Positions 16,817-25,405 of a stretch of 64,000 nucleotides of DNA are shown here, in pieces. The notes beneath the pieces are model-generated. The model saw nothing but the letters and a program-made list of their open reading frames with translations. It had not been told where the DNA came from and did not search any database. The stretch lies in contig CAITMJ010000009.1 in assembly GCA_903893545.1 (NCBI GenBank), forward strand, positions 62,001 to 126,000, written 5' to 3'. Source of the DNA: an uncultured Chlamydiae bacterium. Its GTDB lineage: Bacteria; Chlamydiota; Chlamydiia; Chlamydiales; SM23-39. Within the stretch, counting starts at the first letter, position 1; each line of letters opens with the position of its first letter. The position numbers and the translations under genes are program-made.

Positions 16817-17875
16817 ATGCTTAGGAAAAGTGGCTTTTTTGCATTCTTGCTTGCAGCTTCCGTTTTACATGCGGATGTGAAAAGCGCTCCTCCTGCGTGC
16901 TCATTTATGGATAGCGCCTCTTTTTTTGTGGATGGGAGTTTTCTCTATTGGTATACGCAAGAAGATGGAATGGATTTTGCTCTGCCTAGCGCATCTGTTA
17001 CCAATCCATCCTCTCCGCCTCCTTCCTTAATCTATGCGGCCAAGAGCGCCTCGTATCAATTCCCAGATTTTGCCTATCAACCAGGTTTTAGAGCGGGATT
17101 GGGATTTTCGAGTAAGCCTAAAGAGTGGAAGGTATTTCTCGAGTACACCTATCTCCATCAGCAGACGAACACTTCATTGGGCAATCCTCCGGCCGATTCG
17201 AGGGGGACTGCGGTTTGGTCATTGAGTAATTGGTTTGGCAACTCTTACCCGTTTACGACTTCCGGTATTGCGACGAAGTGGCGCACCGATCTCGATGTAT
17301 TGGATCTATCTGTGAGTTATCCCTGTTTTCAAAGAAAAAGCGGGATGATCGCTCCTTTTGCGGGCCTACGCGGAGTTCGTCTCTATCAGAATTTTCGTGT
17401 AGAAGCAAATGTTTCAAGCGCAGGGATAGAGCCCGCTATTTCGAAGAACAAATCGACTTTTTGGGGGATAGGGCCTCGGATGGGTGTGCAGGGGCAATTG
17501 TTTCTCGGCGCGGGATTTAGGCTAGAGGCGAGCGTTGATGGGAGCTTAGTCTTTGCAGAATTTGATGCGAGCCATAACGATAATCTCGATATTTCTTATA
17601 GCTCTCCAGATTTACTGACTGGAGGAACTTCCTTCAAGTACAACGATTACAAAACTCTTCGCTTTTTAGCGGATATGGCGCTCGGAGCAGGTTGGAAAAC
17701 CACATTTTACAAGAGCTACTATTTTGACTTGCTGGCCAGCTATGAATTTTTCCTGATGCCCTCGCAAAATGCAATGCGCCAAATCAACAATGCCTATGAT
17801 CAAGGGATCGGGATGGTGCCGGCAGGAGATTTTACGCTGCAAGGGCTGACGATAAAGGCGATGGTTGGTTTTTAA
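16817..17875 (+). CDS. MOMP-like / Lpg1974-type pore-forming outer-membrane protein
   Basis: The ATG at 16817 has GGAG six bases upstream. The 352-residue product has a signal peptide and starts its mature part with FFVDGSFLYWYTQEDGMDFA, the first strand pattern of Lpg1974/MOMP-like porins. It alternates aromatic beta strands throughout (FRAGLGF, WKVFLEYTYLHQQ, DVLDLSVSYP, FAGLRGVRLYQNFRV, FWGIGPRMGVQGQ). Expanded MOMP-like families are known in environmental chlamydiae. The next gene starts immediately (TAAATG), so porin and tailed propeller are translated from one mRNA. Confidence 0.8.
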   Translation: MLRKSGFFAFLLAASVLHADVKSAPPACSFMDSASFFVDGSFLYWYTQEDGMDFALPSASVTNPSSPPPSLIYAAKSASYQFPDFAYQPGFRAGLGFSSKPKEWKVFLEYTYLHQQTNTSLGNPPADSRGTAVWSLSNWFGNSYPFTTSGIATKWRTDLDVLDLSVSYPCFQRKSGMIAPFAGLRGVRLYQNFRVEANVSSAGIEPAISKNKSTFWGIGPRMGVQGQLFLGAGFRLEASVDGSLVFAEFDASHNDNLDISYSSPDLLTGGTSFKYNDYKTLRFLADMALGAGWKTTFYKSYYFDLLASYEFFLMPSQNAMRQINNAYDQGIGMVPAGDFTLQGLTIKAMVGF

Positions 17876-19129
17876 ATGAGAGCACGGTTCTGCCTTTGGC
17901 TATCTTTAGTTGCTGGCATTCTCGAAGCAACCACTTGGACAACGAGCACGATTCCATTGACAGGTTCCACATCAAATGGAGCCCTCTATGATGTCGTTAT
18001 TGCCTATGATCCGGGGACAACGACGGTGGTCGGCGCTTGGGCTGATAATATGGACCAGCAGCCTTATTATTCGATCTACAACGGAACCTCCTGGACAACA
18101 GGGTCGATCGGAGGCAGTAGCACCGTCGATTACGACATTTTTCTCACCTATGATGAGAACACGAGCAAATTGATTGCCGCTTGGGGAGATTCGGGCTCTC
18201 ACGAGCCCTACTACTCGACTTATGGGGGAAGCACATGGACAACATCGACGACGATCTCAACAAGAGTGGTTACGGCTTCTGGCAATGTCGCCCTTGCTTA
18301 TGATCCGAACACGACTACAGTCGTTGCCTCTTGGCACGATAATGCGTCTAACACTCCTTATTACTCGATTTATAATGGAAGTACCTGGGTAACGAACCAG
18401 CTCTCGTCGACTGTATCATCGGGTCGCGGCCCCTACCTTGCCTACGATACAAATACCACCATGATGATCGCCGCTTGGAGCGGCCCGAGTAATCTTCCTT
18501 ATTATTCGACGTACAATGGCACGATGTGGACGGCGGCGAGTACCATTTCGCTAGGGAGTTCAGCAGGGGTTTATAGCTATATTGCGCTCGCCTACGATGC
18601 AAATGCGAGCACGATGATCGCCGCTTGGGCTGATAGCACAAGCCAAGCTCCCTACTATTCAGTATATGATGGCTCCGATTGGGTAACGGGAGCGATCTCA
18701 CTCTCTGGGTCGAGTTCAACAGGAGTTGCTGGGGCTGTTATTCTTGCCTATGATTCGGATACAGATACAGTGTTTGCTGCGTGGAATGATAAGACCTCTG
18801 CGGCCCCCTACTATTCGATTTACAATGGCACTGACTGGACAATACCTGAGGCGATCGCTCTTAACGGTTCTTCTGGAGTGAGAGTCGATGTCTTTCTTGC
18901 CTATGATTCGAACACAAGCACAATGATCGCCACTTGGTCTGATAGTATGACGAATCAGCCCTATTACTCTACCTATAGTACGCCAGCTCCACCGCCACCC
19001 CCTCCACCACCACCTCCTCCTCCTCCAAGCAGCAGTCCATCTAGCTCAACGAAGCTAGGAGGTAGCTCAAACACAGCCCCTGGGGGAAGCAGCCTTACAG
19101 GCCCGGGTGGCGTTGGCGGTCGAAAATAA
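17876..19129 (+). CDS. Exported seven-repeat beta-propeller protein with polyproline and Gly/Ser tail
   Basis: The 417-residue protein has a signal peptide (to about residue 18). It then has seven repeats of about 49 residues with the core AYDxNTxTMIAAWxDSxxxxPYYSxYNGSxWT, fitting a seven-bladed propeller whose N-terminal strand completes the last blade. After the last repeat come 13 prolines, a serine stretch and the tail TKLGGSSNTAPGGSSLTGPGG, nearly the same as in the protein at 13436-14494. The ATG directly abuts the stop of the MOMP-like gene, suggesting both are made together and perhaps meet in the outer membrane. The exact ligand or function is unknown. Confidence 0.75.
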   Translation: MRARFCLWLSLVAGILEATTWTTSTIPLTGSTSNGALYDVVIAYDPGTTTVVGAWADNMDQQPYYSIYNGTSWTTGSIGGSSTVDYDIFLTYDENTSKLIAAWGDSGSHEPYYSTYGGSTWTTSTTISTRVVTASGNVALAYDPNTTTVVASWHDNASNTPYYSIYNGSTWVTNQLSSTVSSGRGPYLAYDTNTTMMIAAWSGPSNLPYYSTYNGTMWTAASTISLGSSAGVYSYIALAYDANASTMIAAWADSTSQAPYYSVYDGSDWVTGAISLSGSSSTGVAGAVILAYDSDTDTVFAAWNDKTSAAPYYSIYNGTDWTIPEAIALNGSSGVRVDVFLAYDSNTSTMIATWSDSMTNQPYYSTYSTPAPPPPPPPPPPPPPSSSPSSSTKLGGSSNTAPGGSSLTGPGGVGGRK

Positions 19130-19190
19130 TTCGCGTAAATAATTCTAAGCAGAGCTAAACTAAACGCCTTAAAAAATCAAAGAGGCTCAA

Positions 19191-19937
19191 ATGGCTGCTA
19201 TTGCAACAGGATTAGGTTATCCAGGATCAGAAAATTTAGTTAGAACTGTTGAAGGCATTTGTTCGGCATCGTTTCAACCGTCCCAATTTTTGACTCTCTG
19301 TAATTACTCCACATTGGTCAAGGTCACAAGAGCCGCAATGGAAAAAATTCATCGTGATTTTAAGAGTCACTCGGATTGTCAAAGGATCAACATAAGTGCC
19401 GTGTCTAGTAGCGGTCAGTCTACTTCGTTATTTGTAATCAATACGAATTTTTTCCGTCGTATACTAAATACAAAGAGTGAAGAACCTGAATTGACACTTG
19501 AAGTTGGAACATTTTATTTCGATCCGATAGATCGCTTAATTGTCCCTTATTCAGGAGAGGGGCCACTTGCCGACGCACTAGGATTCGAAAGATCTTTTAA
19601 GTTTTTTGAAGAGAGGACTCTCTTACAGGATGTAAAAGAATTTAAGGCTGAACTTCTTTCGGGGTATCTGTTTACAAATTCAACGCATCTATTTGCTTCC
19701 GAATATTTTGAAAATTTCCCAGAAGTACTCGCTCTTTCCATGGATGTAAGCAAGACTGGGGAGTGGATATTAAACCTTCAACAGAAAGTAGGCGCCCCGC
19801 TTGCAGAGGAAGAAAGAGATCGCCTTTTAGCTGAAAAAATGAACGCAGTTTCTAGAAGCACATTAAAAGCTTATAAAGAGACCCCGATCTCTCAAGCCCT
19901 TGCGGAGATTTTTAGACACACTCATGTCATCCATTGA
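19191..19937 (+). CDS. Putative effector, paralog of the U-box protein but lacking the U-box
   Basis: The 248-residue protein has AGAGG before the start. It aligns over nearly its whole length with the protein at 54138-55289: GLGYPGSxNLVR at the start, EPELTxEVGxFxFDPI, VKEFxAxLLS, HxFASEYFENFPExLxLSMDV and SRxTL. It then jumps directly to the matching end (xPxxQALAxxFRxTHxI). The block of roughly 145 residues with the U-box is absent. No signal peptide or membrane segment is visible, as usual for type III effectors, but secretion is inference only. Confidence 0.65.
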   Translation: MAAIATGLGYPGSENLVRTVEGICSASFQPSQFLTLCNYSTLVKVTRAAMEKIHRDFKSHSDCQRINISAVSSSGQSTSLFVINTNFFRRILNTKSEEPELTLEVGTFYFDPIDRLIVPYSGEGPLADALGFERSFKFFEERTLLQDVKEFKAELLSGYLFTNSTHLFASEYFENFPEVLALSMDVSKTGEWILNLQQKVGAPLAEEERDRLLAEKMNAVSRSTLKAYKETPISQALAEIFRHTHVIH

Positions 19938-20610
19938 TCCGTTTTTTAAATACAACACAGTTCTTTCCTAAAGACTTTTCTCTGAGCCATGTGCAATTTC
20001 TCATGAGAAATGTGACGGCCATATTTTTTTCAAGGACATCTGCGTCATTCAACCAGATATATCCTCCCTCTTTTACTTTTGGAAAATAAGAAAGAACGTC
20101 TTTCATGGTCCCGTCGCGGGAAAAATTGCCATCGATATATAAGAGGTCGATAGAGGCATCGAGAAACAGTTGGCTCGCTTCTTCCGAGCGCATAGATATT
20201 GGCTCACAATAGCCGAGAAGACGCCCATTCTGAAGAATGGTCATAAATTGATGGTAAATCACCCGCATATTCAACTGAGACCACCAAGCGATATTGGGGT
20301 TGTCTAACTCTAACCCTTCAATAGCGGTTTTTACGTCCCAAGCGTCAATGGCCCAAAGTTTGCCGTATTGCAAAAATTGCAAGGTGCGAGCGAGTGGATA
20401 GGTGGTCGATCCGCCAAATGCTCCGATCTCAACGCATATGTTCGGTTTTACTTCATAGATAAAATCCATAAGTTTTTCTGCTTTTTCTTGGGAGCACCAC
20501 CCTGCAATTTTTGGGAGCTGTAGAAAGGTGTCTCTCTTAAAGTTTTCCCAATTGTTGGGCGCGCTCCAAAGAGAAGTCAGTAGGCAGAGAGAAGCAAAAA
20601 TAAATTTCAT
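19927..20610 (-). CDS. SAM-dependent methyltransferase (Methyltransf_24 type) with export signal
   Basis: The ATG at 20610 overlaps the upstream GT25 stop (ATGA) and opens a signal-like N-terminus (MKFIFASLCLLTSLWSA). The 227-residue protein has a SAM-binding segment in VEIGAFGGSTTYPLA, then AIDAWDV, LLYIDGNFSRDGTMKDVLSYF and GGYIWLNDAD, the pattern of CmcI/Methyltransf_24 O-methyltransferases, often found beside sugar-modifying genes. SAM is not expected outside the cytoplasm, so the leader is odd and could be a membrane anchor. It overlaps the convergent effector-like gene by 11 bp. Confidence 0.7.
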   Translation of the reverse strand: MKFIFASLCLLTSLWSAPNNWENFKRDTFLQLPKIAGWCSQEKAEKLMDFIYEVKPNICVEIGAFGGSTTYPLARTLQFLQYGKLWAIDAWDVKTAIEGLELDNPNIAWWSQLNMRVIYHQFMTILQNGRLLGYCEPISMRSEEASQLFLDASIDLLYIDGNFSRDGTMKDVLSYFPKVKEGGYIWLNDADVLEKNMAVTFLMRNCTWLREKSLGKNCVVFKKRING

Positions 20611-21485
20611 AGATTCATCCAAGTGACGATAGGGTGTCTTAGCATATACATTTGAATACCAGGAACAAAAGGTAGTTCGTGATCGATAGGGAGAAAAATT
20701 CCGCGGGTTTTTGCATGGTTTAATATTTTTCTCATTCCGGAGCGCCGAATAATCAGGGAATGAGTTTTCGTCCTACTGCCAATTTTTGAAAACGTATCGT
20801 TGATTTTTGTCCGTTTTGTAAATGGGTGTAAATGAGAGGGTAAAAAATCAGATCGCCACATCCACCAGAGATTTTTTGTGAGATCGCTATCGAGATCTTC
20901 CCCATCGTTATCTGTGTATAAAATATCCCATCCTTCAGTTCCTACGGATAAATCTAATTGCTCGATCAGATCGGACAGTTGATGAGGATCTTCAATGACT
21001 TCAATATCGTCTTGCATCACCCAAATCGTTTGATAACCGGCATCATAGGCGTGTTGCAAGATGGAAAAATTGCTCAAGGCAAGACCGATTTGGTCGCGTG
21101 GCGTGTAGCAAGAAAAGTAGGTTTGCCCAATGCATTCGTCTCTTAAAAAATCGTATTCAGGCGCTCCGTTTTTTTCGTATGAATAATGAACTACCCATTG
21201 ATTGCCTTCCATTCCGGAAAGAAACTTCAACCCCACGTCATTTAACGCTTCTATGGAAAGATCCTCGCCGCTGACGGCTGAAAATCGAAAGGGTCGAATG
21301 CCGTACGGTGCGAGCTGACGAAGGCTCTTTTCTAATTGTTCAGGCCTTTTGTCGAGATTGATTAAATAGATATAATCAACGTTTTTGATCCCAGCTATTG
21401 TTGTGTTTTCTTCGATTGTCTTAAAGCGATCTTGAATATCGCAAAAACAGTTGGCGAACATTAAAGTAAAAAATAGGATTCTCAT
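20607..21485 (-). CDS. Family 25 glycosyltransferase with export signal
   Basis: The 292-residue protein starts with a hydrophobic leader (MRILFFTLMFANCFC). The GT25 signature follows: VDYIYLINLDKRPEQLEKSLRQL, a central acidic motif WVMQDDIEVIEDP and a late IDHELPF. GT25 enzymes add hexoses to lipooligosaccharide or to collagen hydroxylysine. It is translationally coupled to the methyltransferase downstream (ATGA), so the two probably build and methylate one sugar structure. The leader is unusual for a nucleotide-sugar enzyme unless it anchors the protein. Confidence 0.75.
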   Translation of the reverse strand: MRILFFTLMFANCFCDIQDRFKTIEENTTIAGIKNVDYIYLINLDKRPEQLEKSLRQLAPYGIRPFRFSAVSGEDLSIEALNDVGLKFLSGMEGNQWVVHYSYEKNGAPEYDFLRDECIGQTYFSCYTPRDQIGLALSNFSILQHAYDAGYQTIWVMQDDIEVIEDPHQLSDLIEQLDLSVGTEGWDILYTDNDGEDLDSDLTKNLWWMWRSDFLPSHLHPFTKRTKINDTFSKIGSRTKTHSLIIRRSGMRKILNHAKTRGIFLPIDHELPFVPGIQMYMLRHPIVTWMNL

Positions 21486-21625
21486 CTTCGAAACACCATG
21501 ATTGATTTTTCAAACCAGCACTCACTTAAGGAGAGAATGAGGGCGAGCATACTTCCTCTAAAAAAATATTGAGACGAGGCTGCCTGAAGTGATCTAAAAT
21601 GTCAAATGTTAGAGGCATTGCCTCG

Positions 21626-21973
21626 TTACTCTGGAAGGAGCACGGGAAGCTCTCTACTAGCAGCTACCAACGTTGCTTGAGCGATCGCTGAAATTCTATC
21701 TGCCGCTGTGCCTTGCCCTAAGATTTTGCCATCAGCTGTTAATTCTACCGGAAGAAATTTGTTGTTGGTCTGTGGGAGTAAGGTGATCACGCTGGTATTT
21801 TCAGGGACGAAAGGGATTTCACTCACCTGAGCAAATAGTCTTGCAGTTTTTTCTGCGTTTTCCTTGTTGTTCTCTCTTCCTACTAAATGTTTGTTTGGAA
21901 AAGAGATTAGAATGACCTGATATCTTGAGTTGTCAGTACTTATAATCGATACAAAATTGGGTGAGAATAACAT
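21626..21973 (-). CDS. Small protein of unknown function downstream of the Slc1-like chaperone
   Basis: The ATG at 21973 gives 115 codons of plausible soluble protein (ISTDNSRYQVILISFPN, FVPENTSVITLLPQ, AADRISAIAQATLVAASREL). An upstream extension to 22171 would run through the chaperone's terminator hairpin and is rejected. No family, signal peptide or membrane helix is recognised. Only about 20 bp separate it from the terminator, so it depends on read-through or on a promoter overlapping the hairpin. Confidence 0.5.
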   Translation of the reverse strand: MLFSPNFVSIISTDNSRYQVILISFPNKHLVGRENNKENAEKTARLFAQVSEIPFVPENTSVITLLPQTNNKFLPVELTADGKILGQGTAADRISAIAQATLVAASRELPVLLPE

Positions 21974-21994
21974 AGACGTCTCGTTGTCGTTAAG

Positions 21995-22024
21995 AAAAAA
22001 GCTACCTCTGACGAAGAGGTAGCT
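21995..22024 (-). terminator. Rho-independent terminator of the Slc1-like gene
   Basis: On the minus strand AGCTACCTCT and AGAGGTAGCT form a perfect 10-bp stem around a five-base loop, followed by TTTTTT. It lies 15 bp after the stop of the chaperone gene. Confidence 0.9.
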
Positions 22025-22038
22025 GGAGGGAGCGGAGC

Positions 22039-22557
22039 CTAAACCTTGGTGAATCGTTCGCCTGGTTTTGGGCCAAAATGTTGTTGTGGAGCGTGTCCTT
22101 GCGGAGGAGTTGGGAACTTGAAGGGGCCTGGATCTTCGCCAGCGCAGAGTTTTGTCACCATTTCGCGCCATTTTTCGACCGTTTCGACAAAGAGGGGAGC
22201 AAAGCGGCGAAGCGCATTGGTGTCAACGCCAAGACCCATGTCCACAACGCAGTGGAGCAAGATCAGTTCTTCTTTTGGAGCTACTCCAATCCCGCCGCCA
22301 GCCATTTGGCCGCCAAGCATCGAGCCTTCGAGAAGGCGCTCGTAGAGCTTGAGCCGAATGCGATCGTCCTTTGGAAGGCCATCGAGAATGGGGGAATAGA
22401 GGTAGAGTCGGTCCGAATTGGGTTCGTAGGTGATGTGCAGTGAAAATGTGTTGTCAATTCCGAGAATACAGGTGTTGTTTTCATCGAAATCGAGCTTTTC
22501 TAAATTGAGCTCTTTGCCAAATTCGTGCAGGTTAGCTTTGGCGTTTTCAAAGGACAT
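22039..22557 (-). CDS. slc1: Type III secretion chaperone, Slc1/CT043 family
   Basis: The 172-residue protein strongly resembles chlamydial Slc1 (CT043): ENAKANLHEFGKEL, FDENNTCILGID, FSLHITYEPNSDRLYLYSP, then the invariant LLEGSMLGGQMAGGGIGVA and HCVVDMG, with a Gly/Pro/Gln-rich end. Slc1 is a CesT-type class I chaperone that stabilises early effectors such as Tarp and presents them to the type III apparatus. It is divergent from glgX, as in Chlamydia where CT042 and CT043 are neighbours. Its presence implies a functional type III system elsewhere in the genome. Confidence 0.92.
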   Translation of the reverse strand: MSFENAKANLHEFGKELNLEKLDFDENNTCILGIDNTFSLHITYEPNSDRLYLYSPILDGLPKDDRIRLKLYERLLEGSMLGGQMAGGGIGVAPKEELILLHCVVDMGLGVDTNALRRFAPLFVETVEKWREMVTKLCAGEDPGPFKFPTPPQGHAPQQHFGPKPGERFTKV

Positions 22558-22715
22558 TGGGTTCTCCTCTTAAAATGGATTTAATTTATGAGCGGTCTCT
22601 TATGCGCAACGTAAGTTATAAAGCTTTGCAAGTTAAGCTTGCAAGGAAAAACATGCTCAAACGTTGGCCAAGGGCTGTCATCATTTCTAAATATTTTGCT
22701 TGAATCTTCCCAAAA

Positions 22716-22737
22716 AATCAACAGAACCTTGTTGATT
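22716..22737. promoter_or_regulatory. Inverted repeat between slc1 and glgX
   Basis: AATCAACA and TGTTGATT (8-bp arms, 6-base loop) lie 31 bp before the glgX start. On the minus strand it is followed by six T, so it could stop transcripts running leftward. By position it could equally be an operator for the divergent pair. A second small hairpin (CTGTT/AACAG, 22750-22763) lies just before the glgX ATG. Confidence 0.35.
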
Positions 22738-22768
22738 AAAAAATTTGTTCTGTTGTTTAACAGATGGT

Positions 22769-24697
22769 ATGGGCTTAGAAACAGATTTAGGATCTCCCTC
22801 GCCACTTGGTCTTTCCTTCCATGGAAAGGAGTGCAATTTTGCTCTTTTTTCAGCGCATGCCAAAGGGGTCTCAATCGGCCTTTTTGGGCCTCATTCAGAG
22901 AAGCCGGCTCGCGTTTTTCCAATGACTCGGACAAAGGATGTCTGGCATATCGCCCTGAAAAATATTCCAGAAGGCGCTTGTTACGCCTATCAATGCCAGG
23001 GCGACGATCGGTGGCTGTTAGATCCGTATGCCAGGTTTCCCGATACTTCGCCTATTTGGGGGAAAGCCCCATGGAAGCGAGTGGCTGCGAGGGTTGCAAA
23101 GCCCGAGCCTTTCGACTGGCAAAAGGTAACCCCGCCCCATCTTGCAAAAGAGGATCTTGTCATTTACGAAATGCACGTCCGCGGATTTACCATTCATGGG
23201 TCAAGCGGGGTAACAAGTCCTGGAACATATGCGGGGATGATTGAAAAAATTCCCTATTTAAAAGAGCTTGGCGTCAATGCCGTGCAGCTCATGCCCATCT
23301 ATGAGTTCGACGAGTGCCATTCGAAAAATATTCACCCCGAAACGAAACAGCCTTTAGTCAATTATTGGGGGTACAATCCGATCTCTTTTTTTGGAGTAAA
23401 GCGGAGCTATGGCTCAGTCAATGAATTTAAAACTCTTGTACGAGAGCTCCATAGAAATGGGATCGAGATCTTCCTCGATGTCGTCTATAACCACACAGGC
23501 GAAGGGAAGGAAAAAGAGTACGCGGTCTCTTTTCGGGGAATCGATAACCAGACCTATTACATGGTCGATGCCCATGGAAATTACCGAGATTATACGGGCT
23601 GTGGAAATACGGTCAGCACAAATCATCCAGTCGTGCAGGAGCTCGTTCTCGAGAGTCTTCGTTATTTTGTCGAAGAGATGCATGTGGATGGGTTTCGATT
23701 CGACCTCTCTTCGATCTTTACGCGTGGGTTGGATGGGAAACCGATGGATCATCCCCCCATATTGGCGGCGATGGCAAAAGATCCGGTTCTTCGCTCAGTA
23801 AAATTAATCGCAGAGGCATGGGATGCGGCAGGCCTTTACCAAGTCGGTTCTTTTGCGAAATGGGGACCATGGACTGAATGGAACGGAAAGTTTCGCGACA
23901 TGGCCCGCTCTTTTTTAAAAGGGACTGACGACGGGGCGGGCTCTTTTGCCCATGCTTTATGCGGCAGCGATGCTCTCTATGGTTGGACGAAAACGCCTGC
24001 CTCCGGAATTAATTTTATCACGGCGCACGATGGGTATAGCCTCCGAGACCTAGTTACTTACCAGCATAAACACAATCTCAATAACGGAGAGAAAAACTGC
24101 GATGGCAGCGATCACAATCTCAATTGGAATTGCGGAGTCGAAGGAGAGACGGAAAATAGAGAGATCAATGCGCTTCGCGATTCACAGATGCGCAATCATC
24201 TTCTAGCTCTTTTTCTCTCGCAAGGGATCCCTATGCTTCTTATGGGCGATGAGTATGGGCATACGCGCCTCGGCAACAATAACCCTTATGTCCAGGACAA
24301 CGAAATCAACTGGTTTCTCTGGAATGCGTTGAAAAAGCGCCAGGATGTGTTCCATTTTGTCCGAGATCTTATCGCTTTCCGGAAAGATCATTCGTTTCTT
24401 CGAAGCAATCGATTTTTAACGGATAAAGATATCGAATGGCATGGGAGAAAAGGGCATAGCCCAGATTGGAGTCGCCGGTCGCGGTTTGTCTCGTTTTCAA
24501 CAAAACACTCCAGAAGACTCTTTATTGCTTTTAACGCGAACTTTCAAACGGCTGAAGTAGAATTGCCAAGTGGCACGTCTTGGAAGCTTGTAGTGGATAC
24601 AAAAGATGGTTGGGAGTTGCACAAAAACGGACCAAAACTTGGAAACACTCTACAAATGATTCCCCATTCTTCCATTCTTGCTATTGAATCAACTTGA
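22769..24697 (+). CDS. glgX: Glycogen debranching enzyme (isoamylase) GlgX
   Basis: From the ATG at 22769 the protein has 642 residues, near the E. coli GlgX length; a TTG at 22745 is an alternative. An N-terminal CBM48 domain (SPSPLGLSFHGKECNFALFS) precedes a GH13 barrel. The barrel shows VYNHTGEG, the nucleophile Asp in DGFRFDLSS, the acid/base Glu in LIAEAWDAAG and the HD of TAHDGYSL. It cleaves alpha-1,6 branches of glycogen. The chlamydial neighbour pair slc1/glgX is conserved here, consistent with the known chlamydial glycogen metabolism. Confidence 0.95.
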   Translation: MGLETDLGSPSPLGLSFHGKECNFALFSAHAKGVSIGLFGPHSEKPARVFPMTRTKDVWHIALKNIPEGACYAYQCQGDDRWLLDPYARFPDTSPIWGKAPWKRVAARVAKPEPFDWQKVTPPHLAKEDLVIYEMHVRGFTIHGSSGVTSPGTYAGMIEKIPYLKELGVNAVQLMPIYEFDECHSKNIHPETKQPLVNYWGYNPISFFGVKRSYGSVNEFKTLVRELHRNGIEIFLDVVYNHTGEGKEKEYAVSFRGIDNQTYYMVDAHGNYRDYTGCGNTVSTNHPVVQELVLESLRYFVEEMHVDGFRFDLSSIFTRGLDGKPMDHPPILAAMAKDPVLRSVKLIAEAWDAAGLYQVGSFAKWGPWTEWNGKFRDMARSFLKGTDDGAGSFAHALCGSDALYGWTKTPASGINFITAHDGYSLRDLVTYQHKHNLNNGEKNCDGSDHNLNWNCGVEGETENREINALRDSQMRNHLLALFLSQGIPMLLMGDEYGHTRLGNNNPYVQDNEINWFLWNALKKRQDVFHFVRDLIAFRKDHSFLRSNRFLTDKDIEWHGRKGHSPDWSRRSRFVSFSTKHSRRLFIAFNANFQTAEVELPSGTSWKLVVDTKDGWELHKNGPKLGNTLQMIPHSSILAIEST

Positions 24698-24757
24698 GTA
24701 TAGGCAAGAAATTTTCTGCTTGTTATATTTAGGAGAATTTTGTGGAGGATCTATCAC

Positions 24758-25405
24758 ATGCGCACTAAGTTTTCCCTTTTTTTACTCGGTTTATTCGCTG
24801 TTTCTTGTTCTCGACACACTGATGAAACGTCCCGTTTTCACGAAGATGGACGGGCAAAGCCGGTGATCGCCATTGCCTCTGCGATCGATACCACCTCTTT
24901 CGAGTGCGCTTGGAGCTTGTCGGAGGAAATTACTTCGATGGTCACAAGTCAAATTTCGCAAAGCGGTAAAATCTTTGTTCATTCGAACGTGGAATTCCCA
25001 TTTGTAGAAAATCCATTTGGCGCCGATTTGTCTTGGGTCAAACGGGAATTTCAAAATGAAGAATTTGTCGTTTTTCTAGAGCTAGTCGAACATGAAAATA
25101 CGCCCGCAGTCAAAGGAAAACGGGAATCTGCGACCTACTCTCCGCAAGAGGTTTCAACAAACCTAAATATGTCCATCCGCTTCCGCGTTCTCGATATTCG
25201 AGGATCAACCCCAAAGATCGTCCTTCAAGAGCAGATCCGCGACTCTTACTACATTCCAAAGACTCTCATTCCTACCGATTACAATGCGGTTGTTTGGGGA
25301 TCGGATGAGTATAAAAAGTCGCCGATGGGCATTGCACATGCGCAGTTTGTCCAGGAGATCTCCGCTCGCGTAATGGATTATGTTCTATTGGCAAAAAGCC
25401 GATGA
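24758..25405 (+). CDS. Lipoprotein of unknown function (chlamydial)
   Basis: The ATG at 24758 lies 9 bp after GGAGG and gives a signal peptide ending in the lipobox FAVSC, so a lipid-anchored protein of 215 residues. The mature part (PVIAIASAIDTTSFECAWSLSEEITSMV, IRFRVLDIRGSTPKIVLQEQI) looks like a conserved chlamydial envelope lipoprotein such as CT253, but this is recall, not a search. Its stop overlaps the start of the next gene (ATGA), and four genes through the NifS-like gene form one operon. Confidence 0.7.
   Translation: MRTKFSLFLLGLFAVSCSRHTDETSRFHEDGRAKPVIAIASAIDTTSFECAWSLSEEITSMVTSQISQSGKIFVHSNVEFPFVENPFGADLSWVKREFQNEEFVVFLELVEHENTPAVKGKRESATYSPQEVSTNLNMSIRFRVLDIRGSTPKIVLQEQIRDSYYIPKTLIPTDYNAVVWGSDEYKKSPMGIAHAQFVQEISARVMDYVLLAKSR

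Noticed and set aside
13491..19110. Possibility that the repeats here are CRISPR or VNTR arrays
   Set aside because: They are codon-based protein repeats (propeller blades, polyproline) without spacers of constant length.
22581..22934. 117-codon minus-strand frame between slc1 and glgX
   Set aside because: It overlaps the start of glgX antisense, crosses both inverted repeats and has no recognisable features.
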